64,000 nucleotides of DNA from Streptomyces sp. V1I1 (GTDB taxonomy: Bacteria; Actinomycetota; Actinomycetes; Streptomycetales; Streptomycetaceae). Below are positions 53,720 to 62,900 of the stretch, piece after piece (the stretch's first letter is position 1; each line of letters opens with the position of its first letter). The notes beneath the pieces are model-generated. The model ran no database searches. It had not been told where the DNA came from and saw nothing but the letters and a program-made list of their open reading frames with translations. The stretch is from the NCBI RefSeq assembly GCF_030817355.1, contig NZ_JAUSZH010000001.1, positions 3,094,501 to 3,158,500 on the forward strand, written 5' to 3'. The translations under genes were made by a program, and so were the position numbers.

Positions 53720-54724
53720 TCAGCCACCGAGGTAAGGGACGAAGCCGTCTGTTTCCAGTACGGGCTCCGCCCACGCGGCGTGCGAGAAAACGGGACGCTT
53801 CGACACCCGGCCGCCCGCGTCGTCGACCAGTGTCGTCCGCACTCGCGGCGTGAGCCGGATCCGGTAGCGCAAGCCTTCCACCTCGACGACGCCGCAGTCA
53901 CCGGCATCGGTGTCCAGCGACCCGTCCGGAACGCGGCTCACCTGCCATCCGGCCTTGTCGGCGAGGTACATCCACACCTCGATGGCACGCTCGCGCTCCG
54001 TGAAATTACCCACTCGGGCAATGATCTGCGCTGGATCCGTCCGGACTCTGTCCTCCGCCGCCCCCAGGCCGGCCTCGTACCTGGCGGCTACCACCCACAT
54101 CGCGGCAACATGCCCACCCTGCGCGGCCACCAAATACCACCTAAAGGCGTCTTCCTCCTCATCCCGCGAGTTGTACTGATCTGCGAGCAGGGCACAAGCC
54201 TCGGGAATACCATAATCGGCAGCCTGGTGAAGATAGGCCAGGAAATCCTTCGCATTCCGCCGCATCCCCAGACCGTCACGGGCTGCCAGTGCAATGTTGT
54301 AGGCGCAGTACCCGTCACCGAGTTCTGCCCCTCGGCGAAACCACCCATTGGCTTCCGCTCGGTTCGCCGGTGTACCCACGCCCTCCGCGAGCATGAAACC
54401 GAGCCCGCGCATGCCGTCAGGTGCTCCGGATTCGGCAGCCTGACGGAACAGGGCGAGAGCACGCTCGTACTGCGTCTCCGAAATCAGGTGGATTCCACCC
54501 AGCAGCGCACTCGCACCGGCCCCTTCCCTCGGATCGTCGAGCAGGCGTTCCAGCACCGGAGCGATCTGCTCCAGGTGGACCCTCGCCACCCCGGAACCAA
54601 GCCGGAAAGCGTGCACGAACCAGTTACCCGCCGCTACCGGATCGCCAGCCTCCAGGGCAGCTTCACCCCGCGCAATTATCGACGAAACAGAATCCCGGAA
54701 GGGAAATCCGCGCCTTTCTTCCAT
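53720..54724 (-). CDS. Sel1-repeat protein (candidate immunity/accessory protein)
   Basis: This 334-residue cytosolic protein has Sel1-like repeats: ASALLGGIHLISETQYERALALFRQAAESGAPDGMRGLGFMLAEGVGTPANRAEANGWFRRGAELGDGYCAYNIALAARDGLGM and AFRWYLVAAQGGHVAAMWVVAARYEAGLG. The C-terminal ~100 residues form a separate domain (RAIEVWMYLADKAGWQVSRVPDGS, VEGLRYRIRLTPRVRTTLVDD). Sel1 repeats mediate protein-protein contacts. It is one of two Sel1 genes following the Rhs toxin on the same strand, which suggests an immunity role. ATG 54724 (MEERRGFPF) is used. Confidence 0.75.
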   Translation of the reverse strand: MEERRGFPFRDSVSSIIARGEAALEAGDPVAAGNWFVHAFRLGSGVARVHLEQIAPVLERLLDDPREGAGASALLGGIHLISETQYERALALFRQAAESGAPDGMRGLGFMLAEGVGTPANRAEANGWFRRGAELGDGYCAYNIALAARDGLGMRRNAKDFLAYLHQAADYGIPEACALLADQYNSRDEEEDAFRWYLVAAQGGHVAAMWVVAARYEAGLGAAEDRVRTDPAQIIARVGNFTERERAIEVWMYLADKAGWQVSRVPDGSLDTDAGDCGVVEVEGLRYRIRLTPRVRTTLVDDAGGRVSKRPVFSHAAWAEPVLETDGFVPYLGG

Positions 54725-55169
54725 CAGCCTGCACACCCCACGCCCATAATCCAGCAAGACAAAAATGGGTGGTACGGGGGTATGCGACTCGCATCGCATC
54801 CACGAGACTCGCTCGAACCTCCTCTGCCAGGGAGTCATTGGGAGGAGTGGTCACCACTCTGCCGATGTTCCCCCGCAGAGTGACCCGCTCGAAGATGCAA
54901 GCCTCCAGGAGCAGCCCCCCGGCCACAGTGAGGTCCTCGACCAGTACATTCTGGAAGCGAACACCATGCGTGCCGGAATTGTCCACCTTGCATCGCCTTG
55001 CCTCGACGTTGCGGACGGTAAGGCCGTACCCGGGGTCATCGAACTGGGCGACAGTAGAACCCACGTAGTTGCAGCGGGACAGACTGACATCACCCAGGGT
55101 TTTCGACCCTCCGATGACTTTGAGCGTCCGGAAGGTGGCATTATGCAATTGCTTCATGGACGACATCAT
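54663..55169 (-). CDS. beta-helix/pentapeptide-like protein, probably truncated
   Basis: This is a 168-residue open frame with MKQLHNATFRTLKVIGG, then LSRCNYVGSTVAQFDDPGYGLTVRNVEARRCKVDNSGTHGVRFQNVLVEDLTVAGGLLLEACIFERVTL. The regular spacing of hydrophobic residues and Cys/Asn looks like a right-handed beta-helix. After VVTTPPNDSLAEEVRASLVDAM the sequence loses this character and overlaps the start of the Sel1 gene by 62 bp, so the C-terminus may be frameshifted. It is co-directional with the toxin gene and probably part of its downstream array. Confidence 0.5.
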   Translation of the reverse strand: MMSSMKQLHNATFRTLKVIGGSKTLGDVSLSRCNYVGSTVAQFDDPGYGLTVRNVEARRCKVDNSGTHGVRFQNVLVEDLTVAGGLLLEACIFERVTLRGNIGRVVTTPPNDSLAEEVRASLVDAMRVAYPRTTHFCLAGLWAWGVQADGRKARISLPGFCFVDNCAG

Positions 55170-55182
55170 GGCACCTCAGCCG

Positions 55183-55411
55183 AAAATGTCATCGACGTAG
55201 CCGTCCGAGACTGTTGGGTAGTCAAGAATCTGACCACGGACTTGCTCTCGGGGCTCTTCCGGGTCCCCATCATGGCGGCCCTATCAGCATGGAGTTCAGA
55301 AGGATCTGGCTCCAGTCGCCAAGGAGTGTTACTCCACTCACTGTCGTCCGCGTACCTGCTGAATCCGACCGTGCCATCCCACGACGTACTTGACGTCTCG
55401 TCAATTTCACG
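55183..55411 (-). pseudogene. frameshifted remnant with intact C-terminus
   Basis: On the minus strand WDGTVGFSRYADDSEWSN and TPWRLEPDPSELHADRAAMM run in one frame, and EPREQVRGQILDYPTVSDGY followed by VDDIFG and a stop run in another, joined near 55270. The second part ends ~13 bp before the next gene's ATG, as in an operon. No start codon for the first part was found. Family unknown. Confidence 0.45.
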
Positions 55412-55562
55412 TCAGGGCCCGTCAATGAAGACCCGATCTGTCGTGTCCGCGCCCGCCTCGAACAGACCAACCGCCTTGCCCGGTGGATTCCACGCCCGAT
55501 CGTCGGGCGTGCGAATGCCGACCGGATGACCGAAGAACTCCCGCTGCTGCCGACGAAGCGGC
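55412..55562 (-). pseudogene. C-terminal fragment of the 49380-type protein family
   Basis: On the minus strand RQQREFFGHPVGIRTPDDRA, then WNPPGKAVGLFEAGADTTDR and a stop at 55412. Over ~30 residues this parallels QRELFGQPVGIRMPDGRVWN...GKVVNRFELG of the gene at 49380-49838. The N-terminal two thirds are missing, being cut off by the end of the Sel1 gene. It shows that the 49380 family also existed in the toxin locus. Confidence 0.65.
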
Positions 55563-55576
55563 ATAACACGCAGCCT

Positions 55577-56458
55577 TCACGGGCCAGCCGTAGAGCCATG
55601 GCCGGCACCAGAGTTGCACATCTGGATGATCTTTTCGGCTTCCGCCTCCCTGCCGGCCAGTCGGCCGCCCTCCCTGATCTCCGAATCAGTCATCCGTGGG
55701 GCGAGTTGGAAGACCTCGTGTACCCCTTCGAAGTTGTGGAACTCAAGCATCCTCAGGAACCACTTGACGGCGACAGCCCGGTTCTCCTCCGTCCCAACCC
55801 CGTCCCGGTGCCAGCAGCCCGCAGCCATCATGGCCCCGGTATGGCCCAGGTCGCCTGCCCTCTCGTACCAGTGGAGCGCTTCCTCATCCCGGTCCATGCC
55901 TGAGAAAACATCGCCAAGCTTGGCCGCCGCCTCGTCAACACCGGCGTCCGCCGCTGTGCGGAGCCAGCGGATCGCCTCGGCCAGGTTGTGGGAACCATCG
56001 CTCTCTTCGAGGTAGAAGACGCCGAGATTGTGTGCGGCAATCACGTCCCCCTCGCGCGCGGCGAGAAGAAAGAGCGCCTCGGCCTTCGCCAAGTCCTGGT
56101 CGACACCGACGCCTTCTACGTATAGGTAGCCCAGGGACCGACGGGCCTCGTTGTTTCCGGACTCTGCCGCCCTCCCGAACCATACGGCGGCTTCCGATGG
56201 ATCCTCGTCCAAAGCGAGCAGAATCCCACCAAGTACACTTTGACAGCCGGACTCACCCATTCGCGCCGCTTGCTCCAGAACGGGGCGGAATTGCGCGAGC
56301 CTCCGTCGCCCCTCCTCGCTCCCGGCCTGATCCGCTCGCAGCAACCACCTTCCCCGATCAGCGGTTTCCGAGGCTTCGGCCAGCGCCAGCATCGAATCGG
56401 CATCGCCCGCCTCTGCGCGCGCAAGGAGTTCTTCACGGCGGTTTCCACGACTAGGCAC
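55577..56458 (-). CDS. Sel1-repeat protein directly downstream of the Rhs toxin (putative immunity protein)
   Basis: This 293-residue cytosolic protein is built of Sel1-like repeats with period ~36: GCQSVLGGILLALDEDPSEAAVWFGRAAESGNNEARRSLGYLYVEGVGVDQDLAKAEALFLLAAREGDVIAAHNLGVFYLEESDG and later copies. GTG 56458 has a strong AGGAGG SD 6-8 nt upstream. It is the first gene after the toxin, the usual position of the cognate immunity gene, although a terminator hairpin lies between. The C-terminal 50 residues are not repeat-like. Confidence 0.8.
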   Translation of the reverse strand: MPSRGNRREELLARAEAGDADSMLALAEASETADRGRWLLRADQAGSEEGRRRLAQFRPVLEQAARMGESGCQSVLGGILLALDEDPSEAAVWFGRAAESGNNEARRSLGYLYVEGVGVDQDLAKAEALFLLAAREGDVIAAHNLGVFYLEESDGSHNLAEAIRWLRTAADAGVDEAAAKLGDVFSGMDRDEEALHWYERAGDLGHTGAMMAAGCWHRDGVGTEENRAVAVKWFLRMLEFHNFEGVHEVFQLAPRMTDSEIREGGRLAGREAEAEKIIQMCNSGAGHGSTAGP

Positions 56459-56497
56459 GTAGCCCTCCTACATCGACTGAGCATCAAAATAACACGC

Positions 56498-56530
56498 GGG
56501 GCCTCCCCGGCATGTTGCCGGAGAGGCCCC
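56498..56530 (-). terminator. hairpin between toxin and downstream immunity gene
   Basis: GGGGCCTCcCCGGCA pairs with TGCCGGagAGGCCCC (imperfect 14-bp stem, short loop), followed on the minus strand by TTATTTTG, a U-rich tract. It lies 26 bp past the toxin stop, so it likely ends or attenuates toxin transcription and leaves the immunity gene to its own promoter. Confidence 0.75.
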
Positions 56531-56555
56531 AACTCATTTCACCCCTACGAAACTA

Positions 56556-56989
56556 CTACCAAGGGGAGAATTCCTGGTCTCCGGTCCGCCGGAATATGCG
56601 CATTCCAATCGGATCGGACACGGCTATGTCCACATTGTGGGAATAGGCAAACCAGCTTGCGAATTCCTGGCAGGGGCCGCACATTTCACGGTCCACCAAC
56701 ACATCGCTCTTGCCCATGTTGTCGGAGATGGCCTGGACCTCGACGTGGGAGTCCTGGTACTTGCCGACAATGCCGTTGTCCCGGAAGTGCGGAGTCGGCG
56801 GCATTCCCATGTTCACTCGCCCGGCGGAAACCTGGGCGATGTCTACCTTCTCCATTGACTTGGGCTTCTTCGCCGACCATCCGGATCGGTATGCCTTGCC
56901 ATTGGAGACGCCGGTCGTCTTCTTCTTCGACTTACTGGGAATGTTCGCCTTGGAAGGGTGACCAACCCTCGTCTTGCAGGCCTCGATTC
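56556..56989 (-). other. C-terminal toxin tip with deaminase-like motifs
   Basis: The ~145 residues after the Hint HN contain HVEVQAISDN (HVE codons at 56739-56747) and, with 21 residues between, MCGPCQEF (Cys codons 56679-56681 and 56670-56672). A HxE followed by CxxC is the zinc site of the cytidine-deaminase superfamily; the order and spacing resemble the DddA/SCP1.201-like toxin deaminases (HVE ... TCGFC). The remainder (FASWFAYSHNVDIAVSDPIGMRIFRRTG) is compatible with the fold. The exact family and target (DNA, RNA or nucleotide) are not known. Confidence 0.6.
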
Positions 56990-59900
56990 CCTCGTTGTGG
57001 GTCAGAATCCCGAACGTGCCCAGAGCGACGTAGTACGTGTGTACGCCGTCGACGGTGAAGTTGTAGACGCGCTGAGTGCGGTGCGCATCGTCCACCGCGG
57101 TGATCTGGGTCCAGGTGCCGGCGGAGGTCTGGAGCCACATGCCGGGCTCGAGGTCCTCCGCTTCGACCCACTTGCCGAAGTCCGGCAGCCAGAACGGGTG
57201 CTCGTCCGTGGCTGTGATGGTCTCGGGCTTCGCGTCGCCATCCTTGCCGTCGGGGTCGACGGTGAGGGTGATCAGGTGCTTGACACCGCTGTGGTTACGG
57301 GTGTCGGTGATCTCACGGGCCTGCAAGTTCCCGGTCTCCGGGTCGGAGGCCAGGACGTACTCGCCCTCCTTCAGGTCCTCGATGTTCTTCGTGGACCCGT
57401 CGGCCATCACCACCTTGGTGCCCGGCACGAAGCTGTTCTTCTTCGGCGGGACCTTGCAGCTGCCTCCCTGCTTCTCAGGAGCCTTGCTCTCGGCCTTCTT
57501 CGCCCCGGGCTTCGACTTGGGCTTGGGCGCAGGGGCCTTCGACGCAGCCTTGCCGCTCTTGACCGCGTCTGCGGCCTTGGCGCCCTTCTTCGCCCACTTA
57601 GCCGCGGTGACCGCGGCTCCCGCGCCCGGAATCGCCGCCGCCATCGACAGCGCCGCGTCCGTGTAGTTGCCCTCGGCCGCGTACCAGATGCCGTTCGCGA
57701 CGTCCGCCGCCTCGCCGATGACCGGCACCATGCCCGCCACATCGAGCGCGGCATGGCCGACGTCCGAAAGCGAGATGTCGATGCCGAAGAGGTGGCCGTC
57801 CAGCTCCACGAAGGAGATGGGGTTGCCGCCGGCGAAGGCGTAGCGGTTACCGGTGTACGGGTCGGTGGCCAGGGACATGTCGTCCAGAGCGCCGCCGTAC
57901 ATGTCGCGCGTCAGGAACCGGTTCAGACCCGGGCTGTAGTTGCGGAAGCCCATGTCGTACGTACCGGAGCCGTCGTCGTACCGGTGCGCGTTGTACCGGT
58001 AGTCGTTGTACTGCTCCTTGTCCGGGTTCGCCGCATCGGGCTTGTCCGCACCGGTGAACTGCGCGTCGTCGTCCGAGCCGTAGGCGGTGTAGCCGTAGGT
58101 GGCCCGGGTGTTGCCGTCCTCCTTCGTGATCGCCTCGACATCACCCTTGGGGTGGTAGAGGAACTGCGAGTACTCGTGCGGTCCGGTGTCCTTGTGCTTG
58201 ATCTGGGTCAGCTTCTGACCCCACGGCGAGTACTGGTAGGACTTGGTCGCCTTGCCGGCGACCTCCTCCCGCAGCACCTTGGACTCCATGCCCAGGTAGG
58301 TGAAGAGCGTGGTCTTCCCACTCGTCCCGGACGTGGCCTCCGACGCCGTACGGTCGAACGCGTCGTACACGTACGACGTCGTCTTGGCCGACGCACCCGT
58401 ACCCGCCGTGTGCTTGGCGATCCGGTCGAAACCGTCGTACGAGTACTTCTCCTGCACCGACCCGTTCGACGAGACCGTGTCCAGACGACCCAGCGGGTCG
58501 TAGTTGTACGTCGAGGCGACACCGCCCGCGGACGTCTTCAGCAGACGGTTGCGGTCGTACGTCGACGTCGACGTGACCCCGCCCGACTTCTGCTCGACGA
58601 TGTTGGAGTTGCCGTCGTAGACGTACTCCTCCGTGCCCGCACCGTTACCGGTCTTGGTGACCTTGGAGATGCGGTCCTGCGGGTCGTAGTCGAACGTCGA
58701 GACGGTGTCCAGATACGCCGCCGTGTTGTCGGCGTTCATCAGCTTCGCCGTGTCCTTGGAGCGGTTCCCGTTCGGGTCGTACTCCAGGTCGTGCGAAGCG
58801 ACGACGGTGCCGCCGCTCTTCTTCTCCACCTGCGACTTGACCGCACCGTTGAGCCAGTACGCGTAGTCAACGGTGTTCCCGTTCGGCTTCGTCTGCTTCA
58901 GCGGCTGGCCGCGGTCGGTGTAGGTGAGGGTGGTGATCTGCTGGTTGCCCGCCGTCGGCGTGTCCGCGTTCGTGATCTTGTTGATCATGTCGCGGACGTC
59001 GTACTCCGCCTTCGACCACGTCACGTCGTGCGTGGTCTCGAGCGGGTTGCCGTTGACGTCATAGGTCAGCGAGGTCGTGTTCTTGACCGTGCTGCCCAGC
59101 TTCTCCTCGACCTTCGACAGCTGGTTCAGCTCGTCGTAGGCCATCGCGTACGCGTCCGCCTTCGCGCCCGGCGAGAGGTCCTTGACCTCCGACAGCAGCC
59201 CGTTGGCGTCGTACTTGTAGGTGAAGTCCTTCTTCTCGTTGTCGGTCTCGCCCGTGTTGGAGCGCACCAGCTTGATGCCGTCGGCGACAACCGTGCCGTT
59301 GGCGGCGTCGGTCAGGGTGACCTTCTGGCTGCCCGACTCGGTGAAGGAGTAGGAGCCCAGCGAGACCCACGTGCCCGAGCCCGTCGACTGGTTGACGGTC
59401 CGGGTGGTCTCCCCGGTCGAGTGGGTGACCTTGAACGGGGCGTCCGTGGCCGCGCCGGTCACGTCACCGTGCCGGGCGAAGACCTCGTACGTACCGTCCT
59501 GCGGGATGTTCAGCTGCCAGGTGAAGGACTCCGTGCCGGTGCCCTTGGCGTTCGTGCGGACGTCGTAACCCCACTGGCCGAGCGCCTGGGAAGCGTCCCA
59601 GTTGCCCTGCGTGGCCGTGTTGTGGATGTCCGTCGAGTCGACGACCACGACCTGCTTGCCGACCGGAACACCGTCGTCCGAGCGGGCCTTCTGGTTGCCG
59701 GACGGATAGAAGTCCCACGTCATCGTCCGCTGCGACGAGCCACCGGCCGAGGTCAGCGTGTTCTTGGTCTGCTGACCCAGCGTGTTGTAGTCGTACGCCG
59801 TGGTGATGTCGAAGGCGTCCTTGGCCGACTTGGTCCAGCCGTTGTCGTAGTACTCGTAATCGGTGTCGTTACGGACCGTCTGGCCCTGCGACGGCGGCGC

Positions 59901-62900
59901 GGAGACCTTGGACAGCTGGCCGACCGAGTCGTAGAAGTAGTGCGTCCGATCCGGGCTGCCGTAGTTGGCGTCGCCCTGCTTGAACGGAGACAGCGTCTCC
60001 TTGACCCGGTTCAGCTCGTCATACACGGTCTCCGAGGTGAAGTCCGTGGCATCCGAGGTCGTCTCGACACCGCGCGGGCTGATCGTCTTGGTCTTGTTGC
60101 CGACCTCGTCGTACTCGAACCTGGTCGTCCGGTACGTGACGATGCCCGAGCCGTCCTTCGAGTACGGGACCTTGACCTCCTTGGTCAGGCCACGTCGGTC
60201 GAAGCTGGTCTCGGAGGTGTTGCCCTCGGCGTCCGTCGCCTTGTCGGTGCGGCTGTCGAGGTCGTAGTGGACTTCTGTGAACTTGCCCGCCGCGTCCGTC
60301 GTCTTCACGACCCGGTTGTTCAGGTCGTAGTCGTACTTGGATGTGAAGTCGGACGTGTCGGGGGTGGCGTTCTTCTTGGGGTCGACGACCGTGATCAGGT
60401 TGCCGACGCTGTCGTAGGTGCTGGAGACCTTGTCGCCCCTGGCGTTGACCACCGAGACGGGCCGGTAGATCTCGTCCAAGGTGTACGTGGTCGTGTAGTC
60501 GCCGACCGTCGGCGTCAGGTTGCCCTTCGGCTCGGTGACGGTCTTGACGTTGCCGACCTTGTCGTACGTGGTGGTCGTGCGCCGCTCGGGGTCGGTCGCC
60601 TCGTCCTTCGGGGCGAGGGAGTCGGTGACCTGGTCCGCCGCGTCGTACACCGACGAGGTCTCGGCGCCGTTCGGCCCGAACGCCTTCAGCGTGTTGTTGT
60701 TGGCGTCGTAGACCGGAGCCGGCGTGGTGATGTAGACACCGGCGGCCTGGTCCTTGGGCTGCTTCTGCTCCAGCGGACGGCCGAAGTAGTCGTAGTTCTG
60801 GGTGACCTTGGCGCCCTTGGCGTTGACGACCTCCTTGGTGTTGCCGCGGTCGTCGTAGACGAAGGTCGTGGGGTTGTTCAGCGCGTCCTTGATCGTCGCC
60901 GGGTACCCGTGCGGGCCGTAGTCCGCGTAGGTGGTGGCGTGGCCGTTGGCGTCGGTGTCCGTCAGCGGCTGGCCGTAGGCGTCGTACGTGGTGGTCGACT
61001 GGTAGTCGCCCGCCGTCGCCGAGGCGACACCCTCAGGGTCCGTGACCGAGGTCTGGTTACCGAACGAGTCGTATCCGAACTCCCAGACGTTGCCCATCGG
61101 GCTGGTCTTCCGCCACAGGTCGGCGGAGTAGCCGTCGAGGCGGGTCTGGTACTCGAACTTGGTCGCGCTGGCCGGGTACTTGGCCGGGTCGCAGTAGTCG
61201 GTCTGGTTGAACGACGACCACGACTTGGTGATCTCCGGGTCCCACTGGCGCAGCGGGTAGCCGGTCTTGGAGTCGTAGCAGGACGCGGCCTTGGCCCCGT
61301 TCGCCGCCTCCATGTAGGTGACGTTGTTGTCCGCGTCCCAGGACATCTTGGTGGTCTGGGACTTGGCGTCGGTGATCTGGACCGGACGGAAGAAGTCGTC
61401 CGTCACATAGTCCGTGGCACGGCTCTCGGCATCCGTCACCTTGGTGTCGGTGAAGTTGGTGTTCGCCGTGTTCGCCTTGTATGCGAAGCCGGTGGTGAAG
61501 GCCAGACGGTCGGTGATCGTCTTGGTCCACCAGTGGTACTTCGGGTCGTCGCCGGTCTGCGGGGCGTAGTACGCGAACTGCGTGTTGTTGCCGCGCGGGT
61601 CGGTGGCCTTGACCAGCTTGACGTTCTTGTTCCCCTGCGTGGCGTCGTAGGTGAACTTGAACACCTTGGGCTGGGAGGACGTCTCGCCGTCCCCGATCTG
61701 CCCGAGCAGGCCCTTGTCGGTGTAGTAGAAGGAGATCTTGCGGCCCGAGATGTCCGTCATGGACTTCACGTGGTCGTAGATCTTGGAGTTGGTCAGGCTG
61801 GTGACGGAGACCTTGGCGCCCGAGTCGTTGATGTACTCGTAGGTGGCGTCACCCTTGCCGTAGTAGTCGATCGTGAGCGACTGACGGCCGGCCGGGTCGG
61901 TGATGTACTTGAGGAACTTGGTCGGCTTGTTGTTGGACTTCCGCTCCTCGTACGTGTACGTCTGCGTGTTGCCGTCGTTGTCGACGGCAGACGTCATGTA
62001 GCCGTCGCAGCCGAACACGAACCGCGTGCCGTCCGGGCGCGTGAGCGTCCAGGCGTCCGGGACCGGGTCCTTGGTCGGCTTGCAGTCCAGGCCCGCCTTC
62101 ATCGTCAGCTTGTAGTGGACACCGGCCGGTGCCTTCCACACGCTGTTCGTTGCGTCCCAGCGGAAGACGTGCGTGGTGCCGTCACCGTCCGGGAGACGGA
62201 TCTCCGTCGGGTTCGGCTTGGGGTGGAACTCCAGCGGCGCGCCCAGGCGCGTCGGTCCGGAGATCTGCGCCGACCAGCCGTGGCCGAGGACCGTGTCCGA
62301 GGTGTCCAGCGAGTTGTACGCGACACGGGCGAAGGTGTTGACTCCGCGGCCCGGGTTGTTGATGGCGTTGTACGACCACACGGTGTTGCCGGACGCCAGA
62401 TTGTTCATGACCGTCGAGCCGGCGCCGGTGTTCTTGCCCGCGTAGGAGTAGAACTTCTCCAGACCCAGCGTGTTGGACGTGGGGTCCTCGACCGTGACGT
62501 TCTGCTTCAGCGGCGGGATGGCGCCGGTCCCGGCGGACAGCCAGGTCCCGTCGGCGACCTTCCTGACGTCCCAGCCGAGCACGTAGTCCAGGCGCTTGTT
62601 GCCCTCATCGGAGTTGATGGGGGTCTTGACCTGCGCCTGAATGGTGGCCGACTTGCCCGGCAGCAGCGCCGGGATCGCCGTCGAGAGCTGGTTGCCGCCG
62701 TTGGTGACATCGGTCCCGTCAGGCAGCTTCCAGGTGTACGACAGCTGCCGCTCACCCGCCGCCCACGCGGTCGCGGTCGTGTTGGTGACGGTGAACTCAA
62801 CCGTGTACTGCGAGTTCGGCGTCATCCGGGCCGGGGTTGTCGGCGCGTAGTACGTGTCCTCCGTGGTGGCATCCACGTAGATCACACGCAGCAGGGGGCG

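Noticed and set aside
53492..54883. A 463-codon plus-strand frame over the Sel1 gene
   Set aside because: It is the antisense shadow of the Sel1 protein gene; its sequence is low in recognisable structure.
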